Assembly (NCBI RefSeq): GCF_019599545.1
Contig: NZ_JAIEZV010000001.1
Location: forward strand, 496,001 to 560,000
Source: Halobacillus sp. Nhm2S1
GTDB lineage: Bacteria; Bacillota; Bacilli; Bacillales; Halobacillaceae
Direction of reading: 5' to 3'
Length of the DNA stretch: 64,000 nucleotides
Shown: positions 8,447 to 17,503 of the stretch, piece by piece
Layout of the letters: each line of letters starts with the position of its first letter
Numbering within the stretch: the stretch's first letter is position 1
Notes under the pieces: generated by a model
What the model saw: only the letters and a program-made list of their open reading frames with translations
Told to the model about the DNA's origin: nothing
Databases searched by the model: none
Program-made: the position numbers and the translations under genes

Positions 8447-8812
8447 TTAGTAATAAGGGTATTCCATTTCCTTCTGATTTTTTCCAGATTCCTTTTTGAC
8501 GTTGGTGATCAGCTGCTGAAATTGCCCGATCGCTCCGTTCAGTTCATCGATTTGTCTAGAAACCTCTTCCCAATTGATATCTTCCATCAGGCCACCCAGC
8601 TGTTTGATCCAGTCCATCTTGGCCGTAGAGCTTTCCTTTTTGGCAGATGGCAGGGAATCCCAGAAAGGGTCATCTTCGCCGAGGATCATATATTTCTCAT
8701 AATAACTTTGTATCAATTTATGATTTTTCCTCAACTGTCCCTTCACTTTCGGGTGTTTGTTGACAAAGGCTTTGAACTGCTGAACGCTCGGGTGCAATTC
8801 ATTTGTACTCAT
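8447..8812 (-). CDS. ylbD: YlbD, putative spore coat protein
   Basis: A 121-residue hydrophilic protein of the YlbD (coat_YlbD) family, starting MSTNELHPSVQQFKAFVNKH. B. subtilis YlbD is a sigma-K-dependent coat-associated protein. The conserved N-terminal helix-turn-helix-like block (PSVQQFKAFVNKHPK...LRKNHKLIQSYYEKY) and the C-terminal amphipathic helix are visible. GAGGTG precedes the ATG. Downstream neighbour is ylbF. Confidence 0.88.
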   Translation of the reverse strand: MSTNELHPSVQQFKAFVNKHPKVKGQLRKNHKLIQSYYEKYMILGEDDPFWDSLPSAKKESSTAKMDWIKQLGGLMEDINWEEVSRQIDELNGAIGQFQQLITNVKKESGKNQKEMEYPYY

Positions 8813-8871
8813 ACCTTCTACACCTCACTGTAAGAACTACAGTATAGCCTATGCAGAAAATAAACAGGCGT

Positions 8872-9888
8872 TCATGGGACAGTCAAGAAATTCTGTGTAT
8901 AATACCGGTGATGAACGCCGACACCGAGATGAGTGTAGTGTGGATCAAGGAGAGCTTTTCTGTGCCCCGGACTGTTCAACCAACCATGGACCGCAGCGGT
9001 CGCGTCTACATATTGGGAGGCTATATTTTCACCAGCCCGCACATATGAAATCTCCCCCAGTCTCTCTTTCAAACCGTCCCCATTTTGGGAATAATGAGAA
9101 AAATAATTATTCTGATTCATATCCCTGCTATGGGCATAGGCGACAAATGAGGCTTCCTCGTGCTCCAACAGCGGGCCGGCATCATGGAGAGCACGGACGC
9201 CATTCGTCATCGATAGGATTTGAGCTTCCATTCCATCTTCAACTTTGCCCCATGCCTTCTCGTCCAAAACTTCTTGAAGAGGAAGGGTGCCGCGATAAAC
9301 GACTTTGTATGGTTGATGCTTCAGAAGAAGGTCATTCCTCAACATTCGAATTGCAAAAATTTCATGGGTCACGTTGTCAAAGTACAATTGCGCACTCCAG
9401 CGGTCCCCAAGAGGAATGACGGGTCTCTCAGCGATATCCTTCTCTGTAAGCTTTAAGGTGTACGCTCCTTCACTATCCAGGCGGTAGGAAGATGCAAAAG
9501 GATAAGACTCAGCTACCTCTTCGTATGAATCGAGCACACGGACGGGACCCGCTTCCCTTTTGAATAGAACACCTGTCACCACTTCCCTGTCCTGGATACC
9601 GAACTGCATCTCGATCTCCTCATCAGAGCCATAAACCCACCAGTCGTATCCATACTCACTTGGGTCTTGTCTCAGCGGTTCTCCCATTTTATCCAAAAGT
9701 GCATCAGAGGATAACCCACGCAAAGAGAAAAAATCCGCTTCATTTTCAGCCGGGGGCTGACCAACGGTTTCTAATGTAGGTTCTGAAAACTCTTCGACTA
9801 CCTGTTCTTCTAAAGGAGAATTCAATAGTAGAAACAACCCAATGAAAAGAAGTATAACCAAACATAAGATTACGGATTTTTTTATCAT
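8872..9888 (-). CDS. ylbC: YlbC, membrane-anchored CAP-domain protein
   Basis: A 338-residue protein with an N-terminal membrane anchor (about 4-24), a CAP-associated domain (about 50-190) and a C-terminal CAP/SCP/PR1 domain (about 215-335) with YAHSRDM, FSHYSQNG, AGENIA and WLNSPGHRKALLD. Bacterial CAP proteins are extracytoplasmic; their activity is unsettled. The ATG at 9888 is preceded by GATGAGGAG at correct spacing, so the first eight codons of the longer frame are dropped. Neighbours ylbB and ylbD match B. subtilis order. Confidence 0.9.
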   Translation of the reverse strand: MIKKSVILCLVILLFIGLFLLLNSPLEEQVVEEFSEPTLETVGQPPAENEADFFSLRGLSSDALLDKMGEPLRQDPSEYGYDWWVYGSDEEIEMQFGIQDREVVTGVLFKREAGPVRVLDSYEEVAESYPFASSYRLDSEGAYTLKLTEKDIAERPVIPLGDRWSAQLYFDNVTHEIFAIRMLRNDLLLKHQPYKVVYRGTLPLQEVLDEKAWGKVEDGMEAQILSMTNGVRALHDAGPLLEHEEASFVAYAHSRDMNQNNYFSHYSQNGDGLKERLGEISYVRAGENIASQYVDATAAVHGWLNSPGHRKALLDPHYTHLGVGVHHRYYTQNFLTVP

Positions 9889-9972
9889 ATCGTACTCCTC
9901 ATCAAAGACCATTTTATTTTATGTATAAGCGGATGGGTTGGAGGCTATGATTAGAATGAGCGATTCAGAACG

Positions 9973-10000
9973 AAAAAAGCCTGCTTCCATAGAAGCAGGC
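9973..10000 (-). terminator. terminator after ylbB
   Basis: Nine-base stem GCCTGCTTC / GAAGCAGGC followed by T6 on the minus strand, just after the ylbB stop. Confidence 0.85.
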
Positions 10001-10008
10001 CCATGTAA

Positions 10009-10437
10009 TTAGTGAACTTCAGGACGTTCAGAGATATCCTGTAATGCAACACCCGCTGCATGGTCGGACATTTCTTCTGTCGATAAGTCACCCAGAGAAA
10101 GGATGCCGGAAAGTTTCCCGTTCTCAACAACAGGCAAACGGCGTACCTGGTGCTCAGCCATGATTCTGCTCGCTTCTTCTAGTGAACAATCTGGTGTACA
10201 ACTGTACATGCGGTCACTCATCACTTGTTGAATCGGTGTAGAATCAGGTTTTTTCGCTGCATATCCACGAATAACTAGGTCACGGTCTGTCACCATACCC
10301 ATAAGGTTGCCTTGATCATCACAGACAGGTATCGCGCCGACATTCTTTTCTTTCATCATAGAAGCTGCGTCACTCAACTGGTCATTCGTATGACAGATGG
10401 AGACATCGCTTGTCATGATATCTTTTACACTTTTCAT
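10009..10437 (-). CDS. ylbB: YlbB, tandem CBS-domain protein
   Basis: A 142-residue cytosolic protein made of two CBS domains (about 7-60 and 72-125; VKDIMTSDV... GMVTDRDLVIRG and ...VRRLPVVENGKLSGILSLGDL). CBS pairs bind adenosyl ligands and act as energy or redox sensors; the partner of YlbB is not known. The order ylbB-ylbC-ylbD agrees with B. subtilis. Confidence 0.92.
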   Translation of the reverse strand: MKSVKDIMTSDVSICHTNDQLSDAASMMKEKNVGAIPVCDDQGNLMGMVTDRDLVIRGYAAKKPDSTPIQQVMSDRMYSCTPDCSLEEASRIMAEHQVRRLPVVENGKLSGILSLGDLSTEEMSDHAAGVALQDISERPEVH

Positions 10438-10645
10438 GAAAGATCCTCCTCATTAATCATGATCAATGTTTATTGTCCCCTTTTTACCGAATTTATTACA
10501 TGCATCCGTTTTCCTTTTATAGTATAATGAGAACGTAATCACAGATATTAAACCTATGGCAGGACGTTTGTCATGCCAAAATTGCAAGCATTACCTTTTC
10601 ATACTAAAATGAGGTAAGATACATAACAATTGCGAGGTGGAACAA

Positions 10646-11125
10646 ATGAAATTAGAAGGTACTGGGATTGAAGGTCTCGTTGTTGACTACAAGCCATTGA
10701 CAGAAATCATGGAAAGAAATGGATTCATCCTCGGTGGATCCTGGGATTATGAGCGTGTCACATACGATTATAAAATCCCCGCTCCAGAAAAAAACATTAC
10801 TTATTATATCCGCATCCAGGGATTTGCCCTTGAAGGGGATGTCGATAAGGGAGATGCTGTTGTTCGTTTGATGAAACCGCTTCTAGGCCGCCACTATTAC
10901 CCACACGGTGTAGAATATGGTCACCAGGAAGGGTTTACAGACAGCATCATCTCTAAAGCGAAATCATTGGTTTCCAAAGTAAGTGAACCTGCGAAAAAAT
11001 ACCACAGCCAAGTTCCAGAACATGTAGTTTTGGACAAGCTGAAAAAATGGGCGGAAGAGAACGAAAACGAGGAAGTTCTTAAGAAAGTCGAAGAACTATC
11101 CACGGATTCCGATCGCCGAATATAA
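10646..11125 (+). CDS. YugN-like family protein
   Basis: A 159-residue soluble protein resembling the YugN-like family (MKLEGTGIEGLVVDYKPLTEIMERNGFILGG...), which in Bacillus is adjacent to or paralogous with genes of unknown function. The ATG at 10646 has GAGGTGG five bases upstream; the GTG three codons earlier overlaps that ribosome site. The charged C-terminal helix (LDKLKKWAEENENEEVLKKVEELS) is predicted coiled coil. Function not known. Confidence 0.78.
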   Translation: MKLEGTGIEGLVVDYKPLTEIMERNGFILGGSWDYERVTYDYKIPAPEKNITYYIRIQGFALEGDVDKGDAVVRLMKPLLGRHYYPHGVEYGHQEGFTDSIISKAKSLVSKVSEPAKKYHSQVPEHVVLDKLKKWAEENENEEVLKKVEELSTDSDRRI

Positions 11126-11156
11126 TCACTCATCCACACTTTCCGGATGAACAACA

Positions 11157-11189
11157 GTCGCACATCATTGTATGGTGAGCGACTTTTTT
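11157..11189 (+). terminator. terminator after the yugN-like gene
   Basis: Stem-loop GTCGC...GCGAC (with additional imperfect pairs) followed by T6. Confidence 0.7.
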
Positions 11190-11224
11190 AAAAGGAAGTA
11201 AAAGATCGAACTCATGACTGGTCT

Positions 11225-12310
11225 ATGGGGGAAAGGAGACTCATACATAAATTGTTCCGTTATCTATCAAAAAAACAGTGGATTTTAATACTAATCTCCG
11301 CTCTACTTATCATTGCAGGCTACTTCATTTTACCTGTCTCTATTCCATTGATACTCGCTTTCGTTACGGCCCTGTTCTTAAATCCGGCGGTAAGATTCAC
11401 CCAGTTCAAGTTCCGTATCAATCGAAAAATGTCCGTGACGATTGTTTTCTTATTGTTCCTTGTCTTTCTTGGCCTCTTGGGAACATTCGCTGTGACCCGC
11501 GCCGTCACCCAAATCGTACAACTGGCTGACAACGCTCCACAGTATATCAATCAAATCAATAATGTGCTGTTGGATTGGGAAGACCATATGGCTAGTTTTT
11601 CACAATCGATGCCGAAAGAATTTGTAGATAAAGTAACAGCAGAAATGATGAATGCCATCGACCGGACGACGACCGCCATTTCTGAAAAGCTTCAATTATC
11701 CAACATAGCAGCTGTGGCTGCCAAAATACCTGAACTGCTCGTCAGCTTTCTCGTTTATTTAATCGCTCTGTTCTTGTTCATGCTTGAACTTCCACGCTTG
11801 CGAGATAAAATGCACGATCAATTCACAGAAGCCACATCAGAAAAAGTGAAATTCATGAACGCCCGTCTTTCTTATGTCGTGTTCGGATTTTTAAAAGCGC
11901 AGTTTCTCGTCAGCATCATCATTTTCGTCGTATCATTGATAGGTTTATTATGGATTGCTCCAGATGTCGCTCTCATTATGTCGCTGATCATCTGGGCTAT
12001 CGATTTTATCCCCATTATCGGTTCCATCGTCATTCTTGGACCATGGTCGGTGTATATGCTTATTGTCGGGGATATTGCAATCGGCACAAAGCTTGGGTTA
12101 CTCGCGATTGTCCTGCTTGCGATTCGAAGAACCGTTGAACCGAAAGTCATGGGACGACACATTGGTCTGTCCCCGCTTGCCACGTTGATTGCTATGTATT
12201 TAGGGTTACAACTGATTGGACTTCTCGGGTTTATCCTCGGGCCACTCGTTGTTATTGCTTTCAACTCTGCTAAAGAAGCAGGCATCATTCGATGGAACTA
12301 TAAGCTATAA
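11225..12310 (+). CDS. AI-2E/PerM family permease (YtvI-like)
   Basis: A polytopic membrane protein of about 355 residues with the AI-2E transporter family fold: two N-terminal membrane helices, a hydrophilic loop (about 100-165), then five or six helices, including the family signature around IIWAIDFIPIIGSIVILGPW. Members export small molecules or ions; YtvI-type members are sporulation associated in Bacillus, but this one cannot be assigned. The start is uncertain: the ATG at 11225 has no ribosome site, whereas GAAAGGAG inside the frame precedes a TTG at 11252 (12-base spacing). It ends at a terminator shared with the convergent GNAT gene. Confidence 0.82.
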   Translation: MGERRLIHKLFRYLSKKQWILILISALLIIAGYFILPVSIPLILAFVTALFLNPAVRFTQFKFRINRKMSVTIVFLLFLVFLGLLGTFAVTRAVTQIVQLADNAPQYINQINNVLLDWEDHMASFSQSMPKEFVDKVTAEMMNAIDRTTTAISEKLQLSNIAAVAAKIPELLVSFLVYLIALFLFMLELPRLRDKMHDQFTEATSEKVKFMNARLSYVVFGFLKAQFLVSIIIFVVSLIGLLWIAPDVALIMSLIIWAIDFIPIIGSIVILGPWSVYMLIVGDIAIGTKLGLLAIVLLAIRRTVEPKVMGRHIGLSPLATLIAMYLGLQLIGLLGFILGPLVVIAFNSAKEAGIIRWNYKL

Positions 12311-12312
12311 AG

Positions 12313-12342
12313 AAAAACCTGAAGCATTGCTTCAGGTTTTTT
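12313..12342. terminator. bidirectional terminator, permease / GNAT
   Basis: Stem AAAAACCTGAAGC / GCTTCAGGTTTTTT; T run on plus, A run on the other side. Confidence 0.85.
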
Positions 12343-12880
12343 AAAATTCTTTATTCATGGTATTTTCTTTTTGATGGATTTTTTTCTCTTTCTTAAAGAC
12401 AAGGATATCCATACTTCTTCCCGTATGGTTGAACCCATTATTGATCAGTACTTTTTGTGAAGGGATATTATCTTTATCACACTGTGCTTCGATCCCCTCT
12501 ACCTCCGGATGCTTAAAAGCCCATTCGCAGAGAGTTTGAACGGCTTCTGAAGCATAACCGTAATTTCTTTCTGAAGCGACAACATGATAACCGATCTCTA
12601 CATTGCCTTCATTGTCAGGTTTGCCTTTGAATCCGATGTCACCGATCACATGCTCACCGGCAGAATCAATGATCACCCATGGACCAAAACCTAATTCATC
12701 CGAATCGTTTTCTAACCGTTCCGCATACATGGGCATAAGGGCTTTCAAGCCATCATGAGGCCAGTTTTTGTTCCAGGGTAGCTGGAACTTGTAATAAAAG
12801 GCAAGCGAATTCTTCATCAGTGTCTGTGCAAGGTCTAAGGTAATCGGGAATAGCTGTAATCTCTCTGTCTTTAATTCCAT
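12341..12880 (-). CDS. GNAT-family N-acetyltransferase (RimJ/RimL-like)
   Basis: A 179-residue acetyltransferase of the RimJ/RimL subgroup. The N-terminal LKTERLQLFPIT, the beta-bulge EIGYHVV and the acetyl-CoA loop ERNYGYASEAVQTL, followed by NIPSQKVLINNGF, give the GNAT motifs in order. Substrate unknown. The C-terminal tail (KKEKKIHQKENTMNKEF) is longer and more basic than usual. AAAGGGA precedes the ATG. Confidence 0.85.
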   Translation of the reverse strand: MELKTERLQLFPITLDLAQTLMKNSLAFYYKFQLPWNKNWPHDGLKALMPMYAERLENDSDELGFGPWVIIDSAGEHVIGDIGFKGKPDNEGNVEIGYHVVASERNYGYASEAVQTLCEWAFKHPEVEGIEAQCDKDNIPSQKVLINNGFNHTGRSMDILVFKKEKKIHQKENTMNKEF

Positions 12881-12964
12881 AGTGGGTCATCCCTTTCCTA
12901 TTTTTATGTATATGGAAATTTATGCATCCATACACTGTTTCCCTCTCCCAACACAAGATAAACC

Positions 12965-13002
12965 AAAAACAACGAATCGCTCATCAACGATTCGTTGTTT
13001 TT
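12965..13002 (-). terminator. terminator after ctaM-like gene
   Basis: Stem AAACAACGAATCG / CGATTCGTTGTTT flanked by A/T runs, just downstream of the stop at 13005. Confidence 0.85.
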
Positions 13003-13004
13003 CT

Positions 13005-13460
13005 TTATGTCCCTAATATGGCTTTAATCATGCTTGTCGTTGTACCACCATCATAAATGATATATAACAGCATATAAACGGCGACACCCGTCACAGCCGT
13101 GCAAAACCAGATAATACTTGTTACCGGACCAATTTTTCGATGTTTCTTAATCTTACGCTTGAAAGCGAATGTTAAAGTCACCAATCCGAAAACGGCTCCG
13201 ACTGTCGCAAGGAAGATATGAAAAATCAAGAAAATCGTATAAAAGATTTTTATATCGTCCGGTCCACCAAAGCTGGTGTTTCCAACAAAAATCGTACGGC
13301 TTAAATAAATGATAAAAAATGTAAGAGCACTGATGGCCGCTGCAATCATCACTTTACGATGCGAGCTTCTTTTATTTTTAACAATCAGTACCCAACCGAT
13401 AGCGACGAGTACAGCGCTTAATACAATGAAGAATGTACTCAGTGTCGGCAGTAACGGCAT
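13005..13460 (-). CDS. ctaM: DUF420 membrane protein (YozB/CtaM-like)
   Basis: A 151-residue protein with four or five membrane helices and the DUF420 pattern (LPTLSTFFIVLSAVLVAIGW, HRKVMIAAA, HIFLATVG, HRKIGPVTSIIW). In Staphylococcus aureus CtaM of this family is required for a functional heme-A oxidase. Position directly after ctaG at the end of the cta cluster supports a part in caa3 oxidase assembly. The gene name is by homology and context. Confidence 0.82.
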   Translation of the reverse strand: MPLLPTLSTFFIVLSAVLVAIGWVLIVKNKRSSHRKVMIAAAISALTFFIIYLSRTIFVGNTSFGGPDDIKIFYTIFLIFHIFLATVGAVFGLVTLTFAFKRKIKKHRKIGPVTSIIWFCTAVTGVAVYMLLYIIYDGGTTTSMIKAILGT

Positions 13461-13489
13461 ACTTCCACCTCTTCCCCTCTAGCAAAACT

Positions 13490-14389
13490 TTAAGATTCTG
13501 TCTGTACTTGGCTCGGCAGTGGATCAATCGTATCTCTTTCCCTGTTGAACCAACTGAAGAAGATATAAGCAATGATCGCACCAAAGATTACTTCCTGAGC
13601 AATCTTCATGATAATTCCACCTAATTGCTGATCTTCAATTAATGGCATCGGTGTAAAATAATTCGGACCACTCAGGTTGGATGCGAGACCATTCAAAACA
13701 TCTGCAGGTACACATAAACTCATCGCCTGCATCCACGCTCCAGCTTCTGAATAGGTTTCATAAAGCGGTGTGCCAGCAAAAATGATTAGACCACACGCCG
13801 GTGTAATCAGCACACCATTGGCAAAGATGAAGCCGATTTTTAAAATCGGGCTTAACCTATCCAAACGCTCTAGTGGAGGAAAGACAGAAATCCACATACA
13901 AAAAGCGATAAACAATATGATCGTAGTAATCACGGTGTGCGCCAGATCGCTTGATTTTGCGTAATCGAATACGACAGGCATGTGATACATTGAAAACAGT
14001 CCATTAAAAAGCAATAAGGAAATCAATGGCCTTGTCAGAAGATGAAGCACGTTTTTTATTCCCTTGGCAGCAAAAACTTTTTCCCATATCCATCGAGGAA
14101 GTCCTTTGATGACCAGGATCGGAAACAGCAAATAGTAGATCGCCATTTGAGTCATGTGGGCTGTAAACATGATATGCCCAAGCAAGTCGACAGGAGAACC
14201 TTTGACGATGTATAAAAGAAGCATCCCGCTATAGAACATTACTTGCTGAAAAGTACTCGGACGGTCCGTGCCCTTTTCACGTCCAGGTCCTGTTATGTAA
14301 TAATATAAGGCTGATAATAACAGAACGAATACAAAATAATATGGACTCCACAAGGCACGGAAGCCAAAGATTTGAAGTTCTAACCACAT
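13490..14389 (-). CDS. ctaG: Cytochrome c oxidase assembly factor CtaG (caa3 type)
   Basis: A 299-residue integral membrane protein with about seven helices, of the Caa3_CtaG family. Conserved features seen: LGHIMFTAHMTQMAIYYL, RPLISLLLFNGLFSMYHMP and DQQLGGIIMK. In B. subtilis CtaG is needed for formation of active caa3 oxidase, probably copper insertion. GGGGTGAG precedes the ATG. A 250-bp gap with a terminator separates it from ctaF, so it may have its own promoter. Confidence 0.93.
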   Translation of the reverse strand: MWLELQIFGFRALWSPYYFVFVLLLSALYYYITGPGREKGTDRPSTFQQVMFYSGMLLLYIVKGSPVDLLGHIMFTAHMTQMAIYYLLFPILVIKGLPRWIWEKVFAAKGIKNVLHLLTRPLISLLLFNGLFSMYHMPVVFDYAKSSDLAHTVITTIILFIAFCMWISVFPPLERLDRLSPILKIGFIFANGVLITPACGLIIFAGTPLYETYSEAGAWMQAMSLCVPADVLNGLASNLSGPNYFTPMPLIEDQQLGGIIMKIAQEVIFGAIIAYIFFSWFNRERDTIDPLPSQVQTES

Positions 14390-14596
14390 TGGTGTCTCAC
14401 CCCAGATTGTTTTACTTGTTCTTCTCCATTTTACCTAATTATCGCCGAAAAAACGAGCGCGCATAAGGAATTCATCCATTGTTCATAATTTAGTCATATC
14501 TCTCAAGGAGGACAAAGGCCTTTGCGCCGGGCGTGTATGATTAGGTCGGTGTCATGCACAGAACCCGAAATTTATCATCTCCCAAGCAAAAATAAA

Positions 14597-14622
14597 GAAA
14601 AAGACCGGAATCCGGTCTTTTT
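14597..14622 (-). terminator. terminator after ctaF
   Basis: Stem AAAAAGACCGG / CCGGTCTTTTT with a three-base loop, between ctaF and ctaG. The rest of 14390-14640 holds no convincing gene. Confidence 0.85.
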
Positions 14623-14640
14623 CCTTTGATATCTATTGAC

Positions 14641-14967
14641 TTACCACCAAATAATGGATGTGAACGTGATGATGGTCAATGCAGCGACAGCTACTCCTCC
14701 ATACATCATAACAGCAACCATATCATGGCCTTTATTCTTCATATGCATGAAGTAATAAAGCTGAAAAGCTACCTGGACGACAGCAAGGATAATCAATGTC
14801 GGAATGATGAAGTAAGAATCCACTTCAAAAATAACCATTCCGAAAGCAATGAACGTGAACAAAATCATCAAGGCGAAAGTAAGTACCTGCTGTTTCATTT
14901 CTTCACGATGCTGCTTTTTCTCATATTCCTGGTGGTGTACGGGTTTGGAATGTGATTGATCTGCCAT
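14641..14967 (-). CDS. ctaF: Cytochrome caa3 oxidase subunit IV
   Basis: A 108-residue membrane protein with a His-rich hydrophilic N-terminus (MADQSHSKPVHHQEYEKKQ) and three membrane helices, including VVQVAFQLYYFMHM, the signature of bacterial oxidase subunit IV. It is the small non-catalytic subunit of the caa3 oxidase. Separated from ctaE by three bases, thus cotranscribed. Confidence 0.93.
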   Translation of the reverse strand: MADQSHSKPVHHQEYEKKQHREEMKQQVLTFALMILFTFIAFGMVIFEVDSYFIIPTLIILAVVQVAFQLYYFMHMKNKGHDMVAVMMYGGVAVAALTIITFTSIIWW

Positions 14968-14970
14968 GGA

Positions 14971-15594
14971 TTAACCCACCTTTCCCATAAGATACACAAC
15001 TGTAAAGATGAATACCCATACAACGTCGATGAAGTGCCAATACAGGCTTGCAATATAAAACTTCGGAGCGTTATACAAGTTCAATCCACGCTTCTGGTTA
15101 CGGAGCATAAGCGCTACAATCCAGCTTAGTCCAAAGAGAACGTGCCCTCCGTGGAAACCGACGAGTGTATAGAAAGCTGAGCCAAATGCGGAGGATCGGA
15201 ACGTGAACCCATATTCATGGATGTAATGATAAAACTCATAAATCTCCATGCCAAGGAATCCAAGTCCTAATACTACGGTAATCCCAAGCCACATTTGCAT
15301 TTTTTTAAAGTCATGATTTTTCATATGGTACATCGCATATACACTTGTTAACGAGCTTGTCAAAAGTAGCATCGTCATGATGAACACAAGTTCCAATCCG
15401 AACAGATGTTCAGGAGTGTTCTCCCCTTGTGTTGAGCCATTCAACGCAAGGTAGGTACCGAATAGACTTGCGAACAATACGGTTTCTCCACCGAGGAAAA
15501 ACCAGAAGCCAAGGAATTTGTTTCTACCTTCAAGGGTGGCTTTTTCCGGGTCATGCGGCATTCGTTTTGGATTGAGTACATCTTCAGAACTCAT
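14971..15594 (-). CDS. ctaE: Cytochrome caa3 oxidase subunit III
   Basis: A 207-residue membrane protein with five helices of the heme-copper oxidase subunit III family (GFWFFLGGETVLFASLFGTYLAL, VGFHGGHVLFGL, WHFIDVVWVFIFTVVYL). It stabilises the catalytic subunit and lines the oxygen path. Start codon overlaps the ctaD stop codon by one base, pointing to translational coupling. Confidence 0.96.
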   Translation of the reverse strand: MSSEDVLNPKRMPHDPEKATLEGRNKFLGFWFFLGGETVLFASLFGTYLALNGSTQGENTPEHLFGLELVFIMTMLLLTSSLTSVYAMYHMKNHDFKKMQMWLGITVVLGLGFLGMEIYEFYHYIHEYGFTFRSSAFGSAFYTLVGFHGGHVLFGLSWIVALMLRNQKRGLNLYNAPKFYIASLYWHFIDVVWVFIFTVVYLMGKVG

Positions 15595-17465
15595 TATTTG
15601 CCAACCCCCTTCTTAATATCTTCTTCAAGCTCTTCTTTATGAATATGGTGCCCCAGATCATCCTTCAAAGAACGTGTCAGCATAGATCCGAGTGTAAGTC
15701 CCATACCAGCAAAGACAGCCACTAACCAGATCGGATCATCGACTTGGTAGATGAATCCGAAACCGGCGATGAATGTACCGAGTGAAATGGTAAATGGAAG
15801 TATGGAAGCATTCGGCATGTGAATGTCACCCAGTGGTTCTGCAGGTGTCATGCCTTCCTTTCCATCCATTTTTTCCACCCATAGAGGGTCAAGCCCACGT
15901 ACGAGTGGTGTTTGTACAAAGTTGTAGTGTGGTGGTGGAGATGGGATCGACCACTCAAGCGTACGGCCATGCTCCCAAGGATCTCCGCTCACTTTCTTCT
16001 CTTTGACGGATGTGTAAACAACGTTGATTAGGAAAATAATCGTACCAATCGCCATGAAGAAGGCGCCGATTGTACTGATCAAGTTCCCTGTAGCAAGCCC
16101 CTGTCCTTCAAGGAAGACCCAGTAACGACGAGGCATTCCCATAAGACCAAGGAAGTGCTGAATAAAGAATGTCAAATGGAAACCGATAAAGAACGGCCAG
16201 AATGCCAGTTTACCTAGTTTCTCATTCAAAACTTTACCGAACATCTTCGGCCACCAGTAGTGTAGAGAAGCGAAGAGTCCAAAGGCTACCCCACCAACGA
16301 TGACATAGTGGAAGTGTCCAACAACGAAATAAGTATCGTGATACTGGAAGTCAGCAGCTGCTGCAGCTAGCATAACTCCAGTCATTCCTCCAATGGTAAA
16401 CGATGGAATAAAGGCGATGGACCATAGCATCGCAGCCGTCATCCGGATTTGTCCGCCCCACATCGTAAACAACCAGTTAAAGATCTTAATCCCTGTAGGT
16501 ACGGCAATCGCCATTGTAGCTACAGCGAAAATGGAGTTTGCAATAGGTCCCATACCAACGGTAAACATGTGGTGAGCCCATACCATGAATCCTAAGAATC
16601 CGATTAAAACGGTTGCAAATACCATCGCAGAATAACCGAAAAGACGTTTCTTAGAGAATGTTGAAAAGATATCACTGAAAGCTCCGAACAACGGAAGAAT
16701 CAATATGTACACTTCCGGGTGACCGAAGATCCAGAATAAGTGTTCCCAGATGATGGCATTACCACCTAGCCCCACGTCAAAGAAGGCAGATCCGAACATA
16801 CGGTCGAACATCATAAGGAATAGTCCTACTGTCAAAGCAGGGAAAGCAAATAGAATCAAGGTACTTGTGACGAATACAGACCATGTGAACAATGGCATAC
16901 GCATATACGTCATACCTGGAGCTCTCATGTTTACAATCGTTACAAGGAAGTTAATTCCACCAATTAACGTACCGGCACCGGATATTTGCAGACCCATGAC
17001 ATAATAGTCTACCCCGTGCCCTGGTGAAGTCGTCGATAATGGTGCATAGTTGGTCCAGCCGGCATCCGGTGCACCACCTGTGAACCAAGATACGTTCAGC
17101 ATAAGTCCTCCAAACAAGAACAACCAGAAACCTAAGGAGTTCAAGAATGGAAAGGCAACGTCCCTTGCCCCGATCTGTAAGGGGACAACGGCGTTCATAA
17201 TGGCAAAGATGAGCGGCATGGCCGCTAAGAAAATCATAGTTGTACCGTGCATCGTGATCATTTCATTGTAAAGTCCAGCGGAGATGAAATCATTGTCAGG
17301 CTTCATCAACTGGATACGAATTATCATGGCTTCGAGCCCACCGATTAGGAAAAACAGCCCCCCAGAGACCAAGTAAAGATGCGCGATCTTCTTGTGGTCT
17401 ACTGTTGTCAGGTAATCCCAAATCACAGCGCCGAGCCCACGTTTTTGTGCTACTGCAGTACTCAC
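15594..17465 (-). CDS. ctaD: Cytochrome caa3 oxidase subunit I (catalytic)
   Basis: A 623-residue heme-copper oxidase subunit I with the low-spin heme ligand in MHGTTMIF, the CuB histidine and cross-linked tyrosine in GHPEVYILILP, and heme ligands in GHFHYVIVGG. It reduces oxygen to water and pumps protons in the cytoplasmic membrane. The C-terminal extension (about 540-623) with two extra helices is typical of Bacillus caa3 enzymes. Lies between ctaC and ctaE in one minus-strand operon. Confidence 0.98.
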   Translation of the reverse strand: MSTAVAQKRGLGAVIWDYLTTVDHKKIAHLYLVSGGLFFLIGGLEAMIIRIQLMKPDNDFISAGLYNEMITMHGTTMIFLAAMPLIFAIMNAVVPLQIGARDVAFPFLNSLGFWLFLFGGLMLNVSWFTGGAPDAGWTNYAPLSTTSPGHGVDYYVMGLQISGAGTLIGGINFLVTIVNMRAPGMTYMRMPLFTWSVFVTSTLILFAFPALTVGLFLMMFDRMFGSAFFDVGLGGNAIIWEHLFWIFGHPEVYILILPLFGAFSDIFSTFSKKRLFGYSAMVFATVLIGFLGFMVWAHHMFTVGMGPIANSIFAVATMAIAVPTGIKIFNWLFTMWGGQIRMTAAMLWSIAFIPSFTIGGMTGVMLAAAAADFQYHDTYFVVGHFHYVIVGGVAFGLFASLHYWWPKMFGKVLNEKLGKLAFWPFFIGFHLTFFIQHFLGLMGMPRRYWVFLEGQGLATGNLISTIGAFFMAIGTIIFLINVVYTSVKEKKVSGDPWEHGRTLEWSIPSPPPHYNFVQTPLVRGLDPLWVEKMDGKEGMTPAEPLGDIHMPNASILPFTISLGTFIAGFGFIYQVDDPIWLVAVFAGMGLTLGSMLTRSLKDDLGHHIHKEELEEDIKKGVGK

Positions 17466-17503
17466 GCTTTAACCTCCCTTTTCAACCTCTTTCTCATAAA
17501 TCC

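Noticed and set aside
14525-14640. Short plus-strand frame after AAGGAGG in the ctaG-ctaF gap
   Set aside because: About 35 codons from a TTG, running through the ctaF terminator; composition random. The AAGGAGG alone is not enough.
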